Assembly (NCBI GenBank): GCA_964448855.1
Contig: CAYUXI010000002.1
Span: 150,816 to 214,815 of the forward strand
Reading direction: 5' to 3'
From: QAMX01 sp964448855
Lineage (GTDB): Bacteria > Bacillota > Clostridia > Oscillospirales > QAMX01
DNA length: 64,000 bases
Shown: positions 57,671-64,000 of the stretch, piece after piece
Layout: every line of letters starts with the position of its first letter
Position numbering within the stretch: the stretch's first letter is position 1
Program-made: the position numbers and the translations under genes
Notes under the pieces: generated by a model
What the model was told of the DNA's origin: nothing
The model's input: the letters and a program-made list of their open reading frames with translations, nothing else
Database searches by the model: none

Positions 57671-59005
57671 ATGAGTATTCCAACTCTATCACGAGTACAG
57701 CGTCTGGACAGTATCTCGCTGGATAAGACCTATTTTACTGAGGAGGGCTACTTTGTAGACCACCCTATTGTAACATCGGTCGGTATCTTCGAGTACACGA
57801 ACCCAGATGGCAGTACAAGAAGGGAGCTTCGGCTTCCTGAAGATGTCTTTGCAGCTAAGAGTCTTGCGTCCTACAAAGGAAAGCCTATCATCGTTACCCA
57901 CGACGCTGGATATGTCGATAAGGATAACGTAGAGGAAGAAACAATAGGAACTATCCTATCAGAAGGATACCAAGACGGCGATGATGTCAGGGCTGAAATC
58001 ATTATCCACGACTCAGACGCTATGAAAAGCTGCGGTCTTAGGGAACTATCCCTCGGCTACAACCTTCGCCTTGAAGAAACTTCTGGCGAATGGAACGGTC
58101 AGCCGTATGACGCTATACAGCGAGACATCGTAATCAATCATCTCGCTCTTGTCGGTTCGGCAAGGGCTGGTGAACAAGCACGGCTCAATATTGATGCCCG
58201 TGACAAACAAATCACTCTAAAAGGAGGAAAACTGATGACTAAGAAAGTAAACCGTAAAGACAGCGATATGATGAGTCCCGAGGAACTGACTGCCGCTGTC
58301 GAGGCATTCAAGCAGCGTCGTGAGGAGCGTATGACTCCTGACGAGGAAGCTGCCCCTGAAACTCCCGCCGCTATCGACGAGGGCATCGAGGAAGTAGCTG
58401 AGGAAGCTGCTGCTCCTGCCGCAGACGAAGGCGAGCAGGATAATGTCCAGATGGTTAAGGACCGCAGAGACCGCCGTGACGCAGAAGGCGACCCCGAGGA
58501 CCTTGACAGAGCGATGGGCGTTATCGCACAGCAGGACGAGGACATCGACACTCTGCTGGGTGTCATTGATGTTCTTCAGGCTGCTAACACCGACTCTGAT
58601 GAGCCTGAGAACGAGGACTCTGACGAGGAGGAAAACGCTGACGAGGGCGAGGACGAACCCGCTGCAAATGCTGACAGAGCTGACTCCAGCGACTTCCGTG
58701 AGCTGCTCCGTGTTGTTCGTATCGGCGACAAGCTGAATATGGACGGTCTGGAGACTATGAGCGTGAAGAACGCTAAGAAGGAAGTCCTGAAGAAGCTGAA
58801 GCCCGCTATGCGTATGGACGGCAAGAGTGCTGCCTATGTCAATGCGGCTTTTGATATGGCTGTCTCCGAGATGAAATCTCGCAAGGACACCAACTATCAG
58901 CGTGGGCAGATGATGCACAAGGACTCCAAGTCCACTAAGAGCGTTGGCTCTGCAAACGATGCCCGTCAGAGAATGATTGACAAGATGAAAAAGGAGGACA
59001 AGTAA
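57671..59005 (+). CDS. DUF2213 prohead protease with C-terminal scaffold
   Basis: A 444-aa protein. Residues 1-185 are a DUF2213 protease-like domain (YKGKPIIVTHDAGYVD with a likely catalytic His, CGLRELSLGYNLRLEE with Ser, INHLALVGSARAG), resembling herpes-type capsid proteases. Residues 189-444 are a charged, Glu/Asp-rich scaffold region with helices (AAVEAFKQRREERMTPDEEA, GVIAQQDEDIDTLLGVIDVL). The scaffold part can also be made separately from an internal start at 58235. It is directed against the DUF2184 capsid encoded two genes downstream. Confidence 0.85.
   Translation: MSIPTLSRVQRLDSISLDKTYFTEEGYFVDHPIVTSVGIFEYTNPDGSTRRELRLPEDVFAAKSLASYKGKPIIVTHDAGYVDKDNVEEETIGTILSEGYQDGDDVRAEIIIHDSDAMKSCGLRELSLGYNLRLEETSGEWNGQPYDAIQRDIVINHLALVGSARAGEQARLNIDARDKQITLKGGKLMTKKVNRKDSDMMSPEELTAAVEAFKQRREERMTPDEEAAPETPAAIDEGIEEVAEEAAAPAADEGEQDNVQMVKDRRDRRDAEGDPEDLDRAMGVIAQQDEDIDTLLGVIDVLQAANTDSDEPENEDSDEEENADEGEDEPAANADRADSSDFRELLRVVRIGDKLNMDGLETMSVKNAKKEVLKKLKPAMRMDGKSAAYVNAAFDMAVSEMKSRKDTNYQRGQMMHKDSKSTKSVGSANDARQRMIDKMKKEDK
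58235..59005 (+). CDS. Nested in-frame scaffolding protein
   Basis: In-frame ATG at codon 189 of the DUF2213 gene with a strong AAAAGGAGG 7 nt upstream, an unlikely match by chance in coding sequence. It would give a 256-aa separate scaffold. Codon use changes at this point: downstream codons are dominated by CTG, GCT, GAG and GAC as in the capsid gene, while upstream ones are more mixed. Same idea as lambda C/Nu3 (established for lambda; inference here). Confidence 0.7.
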   Translation: MTKKVNRKDSDMMSPEELTAAVEAFKQRREERMTPDEEAAPETPAAIDEGIEEVAEEAAAPAADEGEQDNVQMVKDRRDRRDAEGDPEDLDRAMGVIAQQDEDIDTLLGVIDVLQAANTDSDEPENEDSDEEENADEGEDEPAANADRADSSDFRELLRVVRIGDKLNMDGLETMSVKNAKKEVLKKLKPAMRMDGKSAAYVNAAFDMAVSEMKSRKDTNYQRGQMMHKDSKSTKSVGSANDARQRMIDKMKKEDK

Positions 59006-59007
59006 CT

Positions 59008-59502
59008 ATGAGCGTTCAGACTAAGTATGGTTACGCAACTGGCAAAGGTATCGCTGGCGGTATCTTTGATATGTTCCACTATCCCGTTGAGTCTCGCTTC
59101 AACGAGGAGGAAAACGGCGTACTGCGTTTCGGCGTTGGCGTTGTGAGAGGCTCCATCGCTGGTAGCAACATCAAGTTGCCCGCAACTGGTGCTAAGGCTG
59201 CTGATTTTGAGGGCGTTGTAGTCAACGGCTTCTCCAACCAGCAGGACCTTGAAGGCAAGCTCTACATTCTGAACAACCAGAATGTGGGTGTTATGCGTAA
59301 GGGCAAGATTTGGGTTGTGCTGAAGGCAGAGGAAACTCCTGCTTACGGCGACCCCGTTCACCTGATTACAGACGGTGAGGAGGCTGGCTGCTTCGCTACT
59401 TCTGGTGGCGTTGAGATTGCTGGTCGCTTCATCGGCTCCGCTTGCAAGGGCGTTGCTCCCGTTGAGCTGTATGGCTTCGAGACCGCCGAGGCTGGCGAAT
59501 AA
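59008..59502 (+). CDS. Head decoration-like protein
   Basis: A 164-aa beta-rich protein (ESRFNEEENGVLRFGVGVVR, then KGKIWVVLKAEETPAYGDPV, HLITDGEEAGCF). It lies between scaffold and capsid genes, as do small decoration/cement proteins of DUF2184 phages. It starts 2 nt after the scaffold stop. Codon use is strongly biased as in the capsid gene, so it is probably abundant. Confidence 0.7.
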   Translation: MSVQTKYGYATGKGIAGGIFDMFHYPVESRFNEEENGVLRFGVGVVRGSIAGSNIKLPATGAKAADFEGVVVNGFSNQQDLEGKLYILNNQNVGVMRKGKIWVVLKAEETPAYGDPVHLITDGEEAGCFATSGGVEIAGRFIGSACKGVAPVELYGFETAEAGE

Positions 59503-59524
59503 TTCAGAAGGAGGATAAAACGAT

Positions 59525-60559
59525 ATGGCAAATCAGAAATCTATGAGATACGACCAGAACGATTATGAAGCTCTGCTGGCTTCCAGTATTCCTGCTTCTA
59601 TCGCTGGCAACCGCAGTATGAACTTTGACGACGCAGAGGCTGCGTCTGTGTTCTTCGCTCGTGAACTGGACTATGTTAAGGCTCAGTCCTACGATGTTGA
59701 GTACCCTGAGTTCACTGCACTGAGTCTGTTCCCTGTGTCCAGCGAGGTTGATGCTGGTGCAGAGACTGTGACCTATTACAGCTACGACAAGGTTGGTCTG
59801 GCGAAGATTATTTCCAACTACGCTACCGACCTGCCTCGTGCTGACGTAAAGGGCAAGCCTACTACGGCTATCATCAAGTCCATCGGCGACAGCTACGGCT
59901 ACTCCATTCAGGAGATGAGAGCTTCTCGTCTGGCTGGCAAGTCCCTTGATACCCGCAAGGCTGAGTCTGCTCGTTACCAGATTGATTACCTGAACAACAA
60001 GATTGCTTGGAACGGCGATGCCGAGACTGGTCTGAAGGGCGTTCTGTCCGAGGACAACGATGTTCCTCGCTATGTTCTGGCTAACGGTGCAAGTGGCAAG
60101 ACTGCTTGGGCTACTAAGACTGCCGACGAAATTCTCGCCGACATCACTGGTATGCTGAAGCAGATGGCTGTTATCACTAAGAAGGTTGAGAAGCCTGATA
60201 CTCTGGCTCTGTCTGCCGATGCTTACATCGAAATTCAGAACAAGCGTATCGAAGGCACTGCAACCACTCTCCTGAAGTACATTCAGGATAACCTGCCCGA
60301 CATCAAGAACATTGTTTCTTGCTCCGAGCTGGACGCTGACAGTGTTGACACCAACCCTTATGCCGACGACGAGGACGGTCAGGCGGTTGCCATTCTGTTC
60401 AAGAACGACTCCCGCAAGCTGACTATCGAGAACCCGCTGCCCTTTATGCAGTACCCTATCCAGACACAGGGTCTGGAGGTTGTGGTTCCTTGCGAGGCTC
60501 GTACCGCAGGTGCAATCATCTACTACCCGATGAGCATTTTGGTTGCTATCGGTATCTAA
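59525..60559 (+). CDS. Major capsid protein, DUF2184 type
   Basis: A 344-aa HK97-fold capsid protein of the DUF2184 group: SVFFARELDYVKAQSYDVEY, then PEFTALSLFPVSSEVDAGAE, YSYDKVGLAKIISNYATDLP, YSIQEMRASRLAGKSLDTRK, NKIAWNGDAETGLKGVL, and GLEVVVPCEARTAGAIIYYP. Nearly every Leu is CTG. AAGGAGG precedes the ATG. A terminator follows, so this gene probably ends the head operon. Confidence 0.9.
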   Translation: MANQKSMRYDQNDYEALLASSIPASIAGNRSMNFDDAEAASVFFARELDYVKAQSYDVEYPEFTALSLFPVSSEVDAGAETVTYYSYDKVGLAKIISNYATDLPRADVKGKPTTAIIKSIGDSYGYSIQEMRASRLAGKSLDTRKAESARYQIDYLNNKIAWNGDAETGLKGVLSEDNDVPRYVLANGASGKTAWATKTADEILADITGMLKQMAVITKKVEKPDTLALSADAYIEIQNKRIEGTATTLLKYIQDNLPDIKNIVSCSELDADSVDTNPYADDEDGQAVAILFKNDSRKLTIENPLPFMQYPIQTQGLEVVVPCEARTAGAIIYYPMSILVAIGI

Positions 60560-60572
60560 GAAGCTGAATGGG

Positions 60573-60606
60573 GAGGACCTGCACATCGCAGGTCCTCTAC
60601 TTTTTC
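60573..60606 (+). terminator. Terminator after major capsid gene
   Basis: GAGGACCTGC ACATC GCAGGTCCTC perfect stem, followed by TACTTTTTC. Confidence 0.9.
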
Positions 60607-60631
60607 TTGATTTTTTAAGGAGGCAAAACCT

Positions 60632-60880
60632 ATGAAACTGAAGAACCTTGGAACCACGGTCATCAACATCGGCAAGGTGGTAATTCTCCCCGATGAAACC
60701 GCAGAGGTTGCTGATAAGGCGTATGAGAACAACGCCGCTATCAATTACCTCGTAAAGACCAACCGTCTCGAAATCGTTAAGGAAACCAAGAAACCTGCGG
60801 GCAAGAACGACAAAAAGCCTTCTGCTCCCGCTGAGGACAACAAGGCTGATAACGAAACTCCCGCAGCAGAACAGGAGTAA
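60632..60880 (+). CDS. Small phage protein, unknown
   Basis: An 82-aa protein with a short beta-type N-terminus (LKNLGTTVINIGKVVILPDE) and a charged Lys/Ala/Glu/Pro tail. Similar small proteins lie after the capsid gene in many phages; a head-completion or accessory role is possible. No clear family. Confidence 0.55.
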   Translation: MKLKNLGTTVINIGKVVILPDETAEVADKAYENNAAINYLVKTNRLEIVKETKKPAGKNDKKPSAPAEDNKADNETPAAEQE

Positions 60881-60883
60881 GCT

Positions 60884-61264
60884 ATGATGAACACCCTTCA
60901 GATTTTTCGATTGGTGGCAACCGAGTTCGACTCGCTGGTCGATGAGACTATCGAAAACTGGATTGAGCTGACCGCACCGCTTATCAGCAAAAAGCGTTTT
61001 GGAAAGCTCTACGACCAAGCCCTTGCATTACTGACGGCACACCGCTTGAAGATGTCTGGGTATGGCGATAACACTTTCGGTACAGTGGGCGACACTCTGA
61101 GGGTTGGAAGTTACTCTGAGGGTGAAACATCTGTCGGCTATACAGTAAATCAGTCTACAAACCTGATGGTAGACGCAGAGCTTGCCCTTACTCCGTATGG
61201 GCTTGAATACCTATCTCTGAGGCGACTCGTCGTCATTCCTATCAGGTCGGCAGGTGAAAGCTGA
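60884..61264 (+). CDS. Head-tail connector (DUF4054-like)
   Basis: A 126-aa protein: FRLVATEFDSLVDETIENWI, then ELTAPLISKKRFGKLYDQAL, LLTAHRLKM, and VGSYSEGETSVGYT. This is the DUF4054 family of adaptors that lie just after capsid genes in myophages. Two ATGs (60884, 60887) compete; AGGAG fits either. Confidence 0.78.
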   Translation: MMNTLQIFRLVATEFDSLVDETIENWIELTAPLISKKRFGKLYDQALALLTAHRLKMSGYGDNTFGTVGDTLRVGSYSEGETSVGYTVNQSTNLMVDAELALTPYGLEYLSLRRLVVIPIRSAGES

Positions 61265-61731
61265 TGGCTGGCTATGACAAATTAACACCCGAAGGTAAAA
61301 AGTTCTACGCTGAGTTGGAAAAACTGAAGCAGAATGAAGTCTTTATCGGCTACCAAGCTGGACACGCCAAACATACTGACGAGGACGGCAACACGGCTGA
61401 TATGGCTGAAATCGCTATGTTTAACGAACTCGGCACTTCAACCTCGCCACCGAGACCGTTTCTGCGTATGACGGTCGATGAGAACAAAGATAAGATAAAC
61501 CAGTTTGTCGAGACGCAGACCAAACGCATTGCCCAAGGAGCTTCCGCTGAACAGTGTATGAAGCAGATGGGGGCGTTTGGCGTTTCTCTCGTTCAAGAGA
61601 AAATCGGCAACGGCACTTTTGCACCGAACGCAGAGTCAACCATTAAGGCGAAAGGCTCTGATAAGCCACTGATTGATACAGGTCAGTTGCGACAGTCGGT
61701 GCATTATGTAATCAAGAAGGGAGGAAGCTGA
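61264..61731 (+). CDS. HK97 gp10-like neck protein
   Basis: A 155-aa protein with FIGYQAGHAKHT, AEIAMFNELGTSTSPPRPFL, then SLVQEKIGNGTFAPNAEST and GSDKPLIDTGQLRQSVHYVI. PPRPFLR and LIDTGQLRxS are diagnostic of this head-tail joining family. It overlaps the previous gene by 1 nt. Confidence 0.8.
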   Translation: MAGYDKLTPEGKKFYAELEKLKQNEVFIGYQAGHAKHTDEDGNTADMAEIAMFNELGTSTSPPRPFLRMTVDENKDKINQFVETQTKRIAQGASAEQCMKQMGAFGVSLVQEKIGNGTFAPNAESTIKAKGSDKPLIDTGQLRQSVHYVIKKGGS

Positions 61732-61732
61732 T

Positions 61733-62143
61733 ATGTCTGGACTCGGTATCTTTCGCCGCAACTTCACAATACGGCGTTTCGGCAAGGAAGAAATCGTGGA
61801 CGGCTACGGACACACAAGCTACGAGGACTCCGAAGTAGCTCTGAATGTTCAGCCGCTGTCCGCTGATGAGTTGCAAGCTCTCCCTGAAGGTGAGCGAAGA
61901 ACCAAAAGGCTGAAAGCCTATGGCGACTTCACCTTTACAACAGCAGACCAGTCAACTGGCAGACGAGGCGACTGGCTTTTATATTACGGTCATTGGTATG
62001 AGTGCGTCAGCTCCCTCGGCTGGGACCACACCATTCTGCGACATTGCAAGAGTGAGTTCGTGGAGATACCCGAAGCTGAGGTTGCTCCATACTCAATCGT
62101 AGACTCTGACGAAAACAAGGAGTGTGATTGCTTATGGACATAA
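61733..62143 (+). CDS. Head-closure-like protein
   Basis: A 136-aa protein (FRRNFTIRRFGKEEIVDGYG, then HWYECVSSLGWDHTILRHCK, SEFVEIP). The RGDWLLYYGHWYEC part is typical of phage head-closure proteins of the gp16/SPP1-like type. Located between neck genes, as expected. Confidence 0.7.
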   Translation: MSGLGIFRRNFTIRRFGKEEIVDGYGHTSYEDSEVALNVQPLSADELQALPEGERRTKRLKAYGDFTFTTADQSTGRRGDWLLYYGHWYECVSSLGWDHTILRHCKSEFVEIPEAEVAPYSIVDSDENKECDCLWT

Positions 62144-62829
62144 AGGGCGTAAGAGAAGCAATGCTGGAGCTTACTAAGTATTATTTCCAAAATGCCACGG
62201 TGATGTTTGGACAACAGAGCCACATTGCCAAGCAAGGAAAGCCCCTCGTAAAGCTCTATACGGGCGTTGTTACCAGACCACTCAATCCCCCGACGAAGAT
62301 AATCGACGGGCGACCAGTCAGTTTCTATCCGTCCACAGTACCCGTTCAGATTGACCTGTTCACTATGGGACAGAAGAAGGAACTGGCACACGGCTTTACT
62401 CCTGTTATGGAGAACACGGCGGCAGATGATATGCTGTCGTTTGTGGACTTCCTCAATTCGGAGGTAGCCGTTCAATACTGCCACCAGAAAGACATTGCCA
62501 TCGTTGTTCCGAACACGGTGCAAGACCTTACTGGACTCATCAATGATACAAGCTACGAATACAGGGCGATGATAGAGGTTATGGTCTACTTCACCTCCAC
62601 CGCCGTTGGTTACAGCGGTACGCTGTCGGAAAACAGTATCACTCATAAAGATGCGTCCACGGGAGAAGTCGTCTCTGGCGGCGATATTCAGGCTGAGGGA
62701 GCAGTCCTTTCGCCTGAGTTGGTGGAAACACCAAGCGGTGGAGGCAACGAAGAAGTGCTTGAAAATGAAGAAAACTACTTCTCGAATGTCAAAATCAATG
62801 AACAACTCGTAAAGGAGGAAAAACAATGA
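62134..62829 (+). CDS. Neck/tail terminator-like protein
   Basis: A 231-aa protein: AMLELTKYYFQNATVMFGQQ, then FYPSTVPVQIDLFTMGQKKE, GLINDTSYEYRAMIEVMVYF. It matches the LIC_12616-type neck protein of DUF3383 phages. The start is ATG 62134 (11 nt from AAGGAG) or TTG 62128 (5 nt). It overlaps the sheath gene by 4 nt. Confidence 0.75.
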   Translation: MDIKGVREAMLELTKYYFQNATVMFGQQSHIAKQGKPLVKLYTGVVTRPLNPPTKIIDGRPVSFYPSTVPVQIDLFTMGQKKELAHGFTPVMENTAADDMLSFVDFLNSEVAVQYCHQKDIAIVVPNTVQDLTGLINDTSYEYRAMIEVMVYFTSTAVGYSGTLSENSITHKDASTGEVVSGGDIQAEGAVLSPELVETPSGGGNEEVLENEENYFSNVKINEQLVKEEKQ

Positions 62830-63944
62830 GTTCTAATCTCGATAGAATTGCCAGAGTTGATATTTCGCTGGACACTCCTATTTCCAACGAAGCCAGCTTT
62901 GACAATATCTTGATTATCGGTCCTGCTCCGAAGAACCCGAAGGGAGACACGACTGTGCCTACCATCGGCGTTTATAATTCTCTCAACGAGATTACGGAGC
63001 TGGGCTTTCTTGCGACGGGCGACGGTGCTGACCCTATTGGCGTTGCTGCCCGTGTTGCATACTCCCAGAGTCCGAGACCTCACGAAGTCTATGTCGCTGT
63101 TGTCGGCGAAGATGAGGACGGCGAACCCGTAAAGGCTGTCGATGTTCTGGAGGAAGCTCTGGGAATGAACGGCTGGTACTGCATTTGCCCCGTTGGACTC
63201 GAAAAGAGTGAGGTTACTGAGATTATTCAGTGGACTGAAACTCAGAATAAGATGTGCGGCTACATCGAAGATAACCCTGATGACCCGATTGTAACGACTG
63301 GTCTGTACCTGCGTAGCTACGCTGTGTACCCGAAGGTTACTGAGGGACAGCTCGACAACGATGTACCCGCCGAAAACAAGTACGGTATGGCGGTCGCTAT
63401 GGCTATCAAGGCTATGCACTACCACGCTGGCGAGGAAACTTGGGCGTTGAAGGCACTGGCAACGGTTACTCCTTCCAAGCTGTCCTCGAATTTCATCACG
63501 AAGCTGTCTAACGCCAATGTGAGCTATCTCCTGACGATTGCATCTAAGAATGTAACGATGGGCGGCAAGACCAACGCTGGAGAGTGGATTGACATTATCC
63601 GCTTCAGAGACTGGCTCCAGAATGATATGCAGGTTCGTGTTGTAAACCTCCTGATTGTAAATCCGAAAATTCCGTACACTGACAACGGCATCGCTCTGGT
63701 TGAGAACCAGATGATTGCTTCCTTGAAGGACGGTCAGAAATACGGTGGCATCTGCCCGACCGAGTATGATGCAGACGGCAACGCAAATCAGGGCTATGTC
63801 ACTTCCGTTCCTCTGGCATCTGAGATTACAAGCACTCAGAAAGCCTCCAGAGTTCTGGAAGATTGTAAGTTCACGGCTCGTCTTGCTGGTGCTATCCATC
63901 TGGTAGAAATCAGCGGCAGCCTGACTTACGAAAATCTGTTTTAA
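62826..63944 (+). CDS. Tail sheath protein, DUF3383 type
   Basis: A 372-aa contractile-tail sheath: LDRIARVDISLDTPISNEAS, then FDNILIIGPAPKNPKGDTTV, YNSLNEITELGF, IGVAARVAYSQSPRPHEVYV, and KASRVLEDCKFTARLAGAIH. DUF3383 sheaths define one group of Firmicutes and Proteobacteria myophages. This shows the phage has a contractile tail. Confidence 0.9.
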   Translation: MSSNLDRIARVDISLDTPISNEASFDNILIIGPAPKNPKGDTTVPTIGVYNSLNEITELGFLATGDGADPIGVAARVAYSQSPRPHEVYVAVVGEDEDGEPVKAVDVLEEALGMNGWYCICPVGLEKSEVTEIIQWTETQNKMCGYIEDNPDDPIVTTGLYLRSYAVYPKVTEGQLDNDVPAENKYGMAVAMAIKAMHYHAGEETWALKALATVTPSKLSSNFITKLSNANVSYLLTIASKNVTMGGKTNAGEWIDIIRFRDWLQNDMQVRVVNLLIVNPKIPYTDNGIALVENQMIASLKDGQKYGGICPTEYDADGNANQGYVTSVPLASEITSTQKASRVLEDCKFTARLAGAIHLVEISGSLTYENLF

Positions 63945-63958
63945 GGAGGTAGAGACAA

Positions 63959-64000
63959 ATGGCTGGTAAGGTAAAAACCTACAACCCGAAAGAAGTTACG
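63959..64000 (+). CDS. Tail tube protein, truncated at window edge
   Basis: Only MAGKVKTYNPKEVT (14 residues) is visible, after AAGGAGG. Position after a DUF3383 sheath and the sequence itself suggest a DUF3277-type tail tube protein. The rest lies beyond the window. Confidence 0.55.
   Translation, partial: MAGKVKTYNPKEVT

Overview
The window is a bacterial chromosome segment carrying the left and central part of an integrated tailed phage. The host part (1 to about 29.4 kb) is GC-rich. It encodes a homodimer-type glycyl-tRNA synthetase, SmpB, an SLH-domain surface protein, BspA-type leucine-rich repeats, a LiaF-like protein, a collagen-like repeat protein and a REP-associated tyrosine transposase. 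Strong Shine-Dalgarno sequences and SLH anchoring point to a Gram-positive Clostridia-type gut organism (Oscillospiraceae/Ruminococcaceae-like). That placement is inference; no rRNA is present to settle it.

Host layout. 1-10.4 kb, minus strand: two clusters of envelope genes. One runs two zinc-ribbon proteins, a 1068-aa membrane-anchored surface protein and an SPFH protein cut by the window edge. The other runs a 1253-aa SLH adhesin, two related membrane-anchored proteins and a small secreted protein. 10.7-12.5 kb, minus: a DUF2975-like membrane protein, a P-loop kinase without an ordinary start codon, and a LiaF-like protein. 12.7-16.7 kb, plus: a secreted LRR protein, a DUF5131 protein, a metallophosphoesterase and a RAYT transposase whose own gene carries REP-like palindromes. 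16.8-23.4 kb: TetR regulator, tRNA-Pro, glyQS, SDR, a glycosidase-like lipoprotein and an EEP phosphatase. 23.4-29.3 kb: CPA2 antiporter divergent from a LysR regulator, an esterase, smpB, a glycosyltransferase and a collagen-like protein.

Prophage (about 29.4 kb to beyond the right edge). A large serine integrase and a cI-like repressor read leftward. Everything else reads rightward from a divergent promoter/operator, except one endonuclease-III-like gene. The early region holds HTH regulators, a membrane-anchored transglycosylase, a RecB-type nuclease with RecT, a DUF1376-type replication protein with a DnaC-like loader, NinB-like, RusA, HNH/AP2, SSB, dUTPase, a MazF-type toxin and an ArpU-like late activator. 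The late region holds terminase, an unusual block of fibre-like genes, portal, gpF-like protein, DUF2213 protease/scaffold, DUF2184 capsid, neck genes, DUF3383 sheath and the start of the tube gene, which indicates a contractile-tailed (myovirus) phage.

The most interesting parts are two. First, a cassette at 43.9-47.05 kb (ParB-like, DpdA-like transglycosylase, QueF-like T-fold protein, QueC, YhhQ transporter, small membrane protein) that very probably puts a 7-deazaguanine into phage DNA; its QueF-like member has an altered active site. Second, an 845-aa portal protein that continues into a Nudix hydrolase domain and a nuclease-toxin-like tail, followed in overlap by a small CPCC protein that could be its immunity partner. 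Four fibre-block proteins also share a C-terminal motif, and a 100-N gap is flanked by an exact 55-bp duplication that looks like an assembly artefact.
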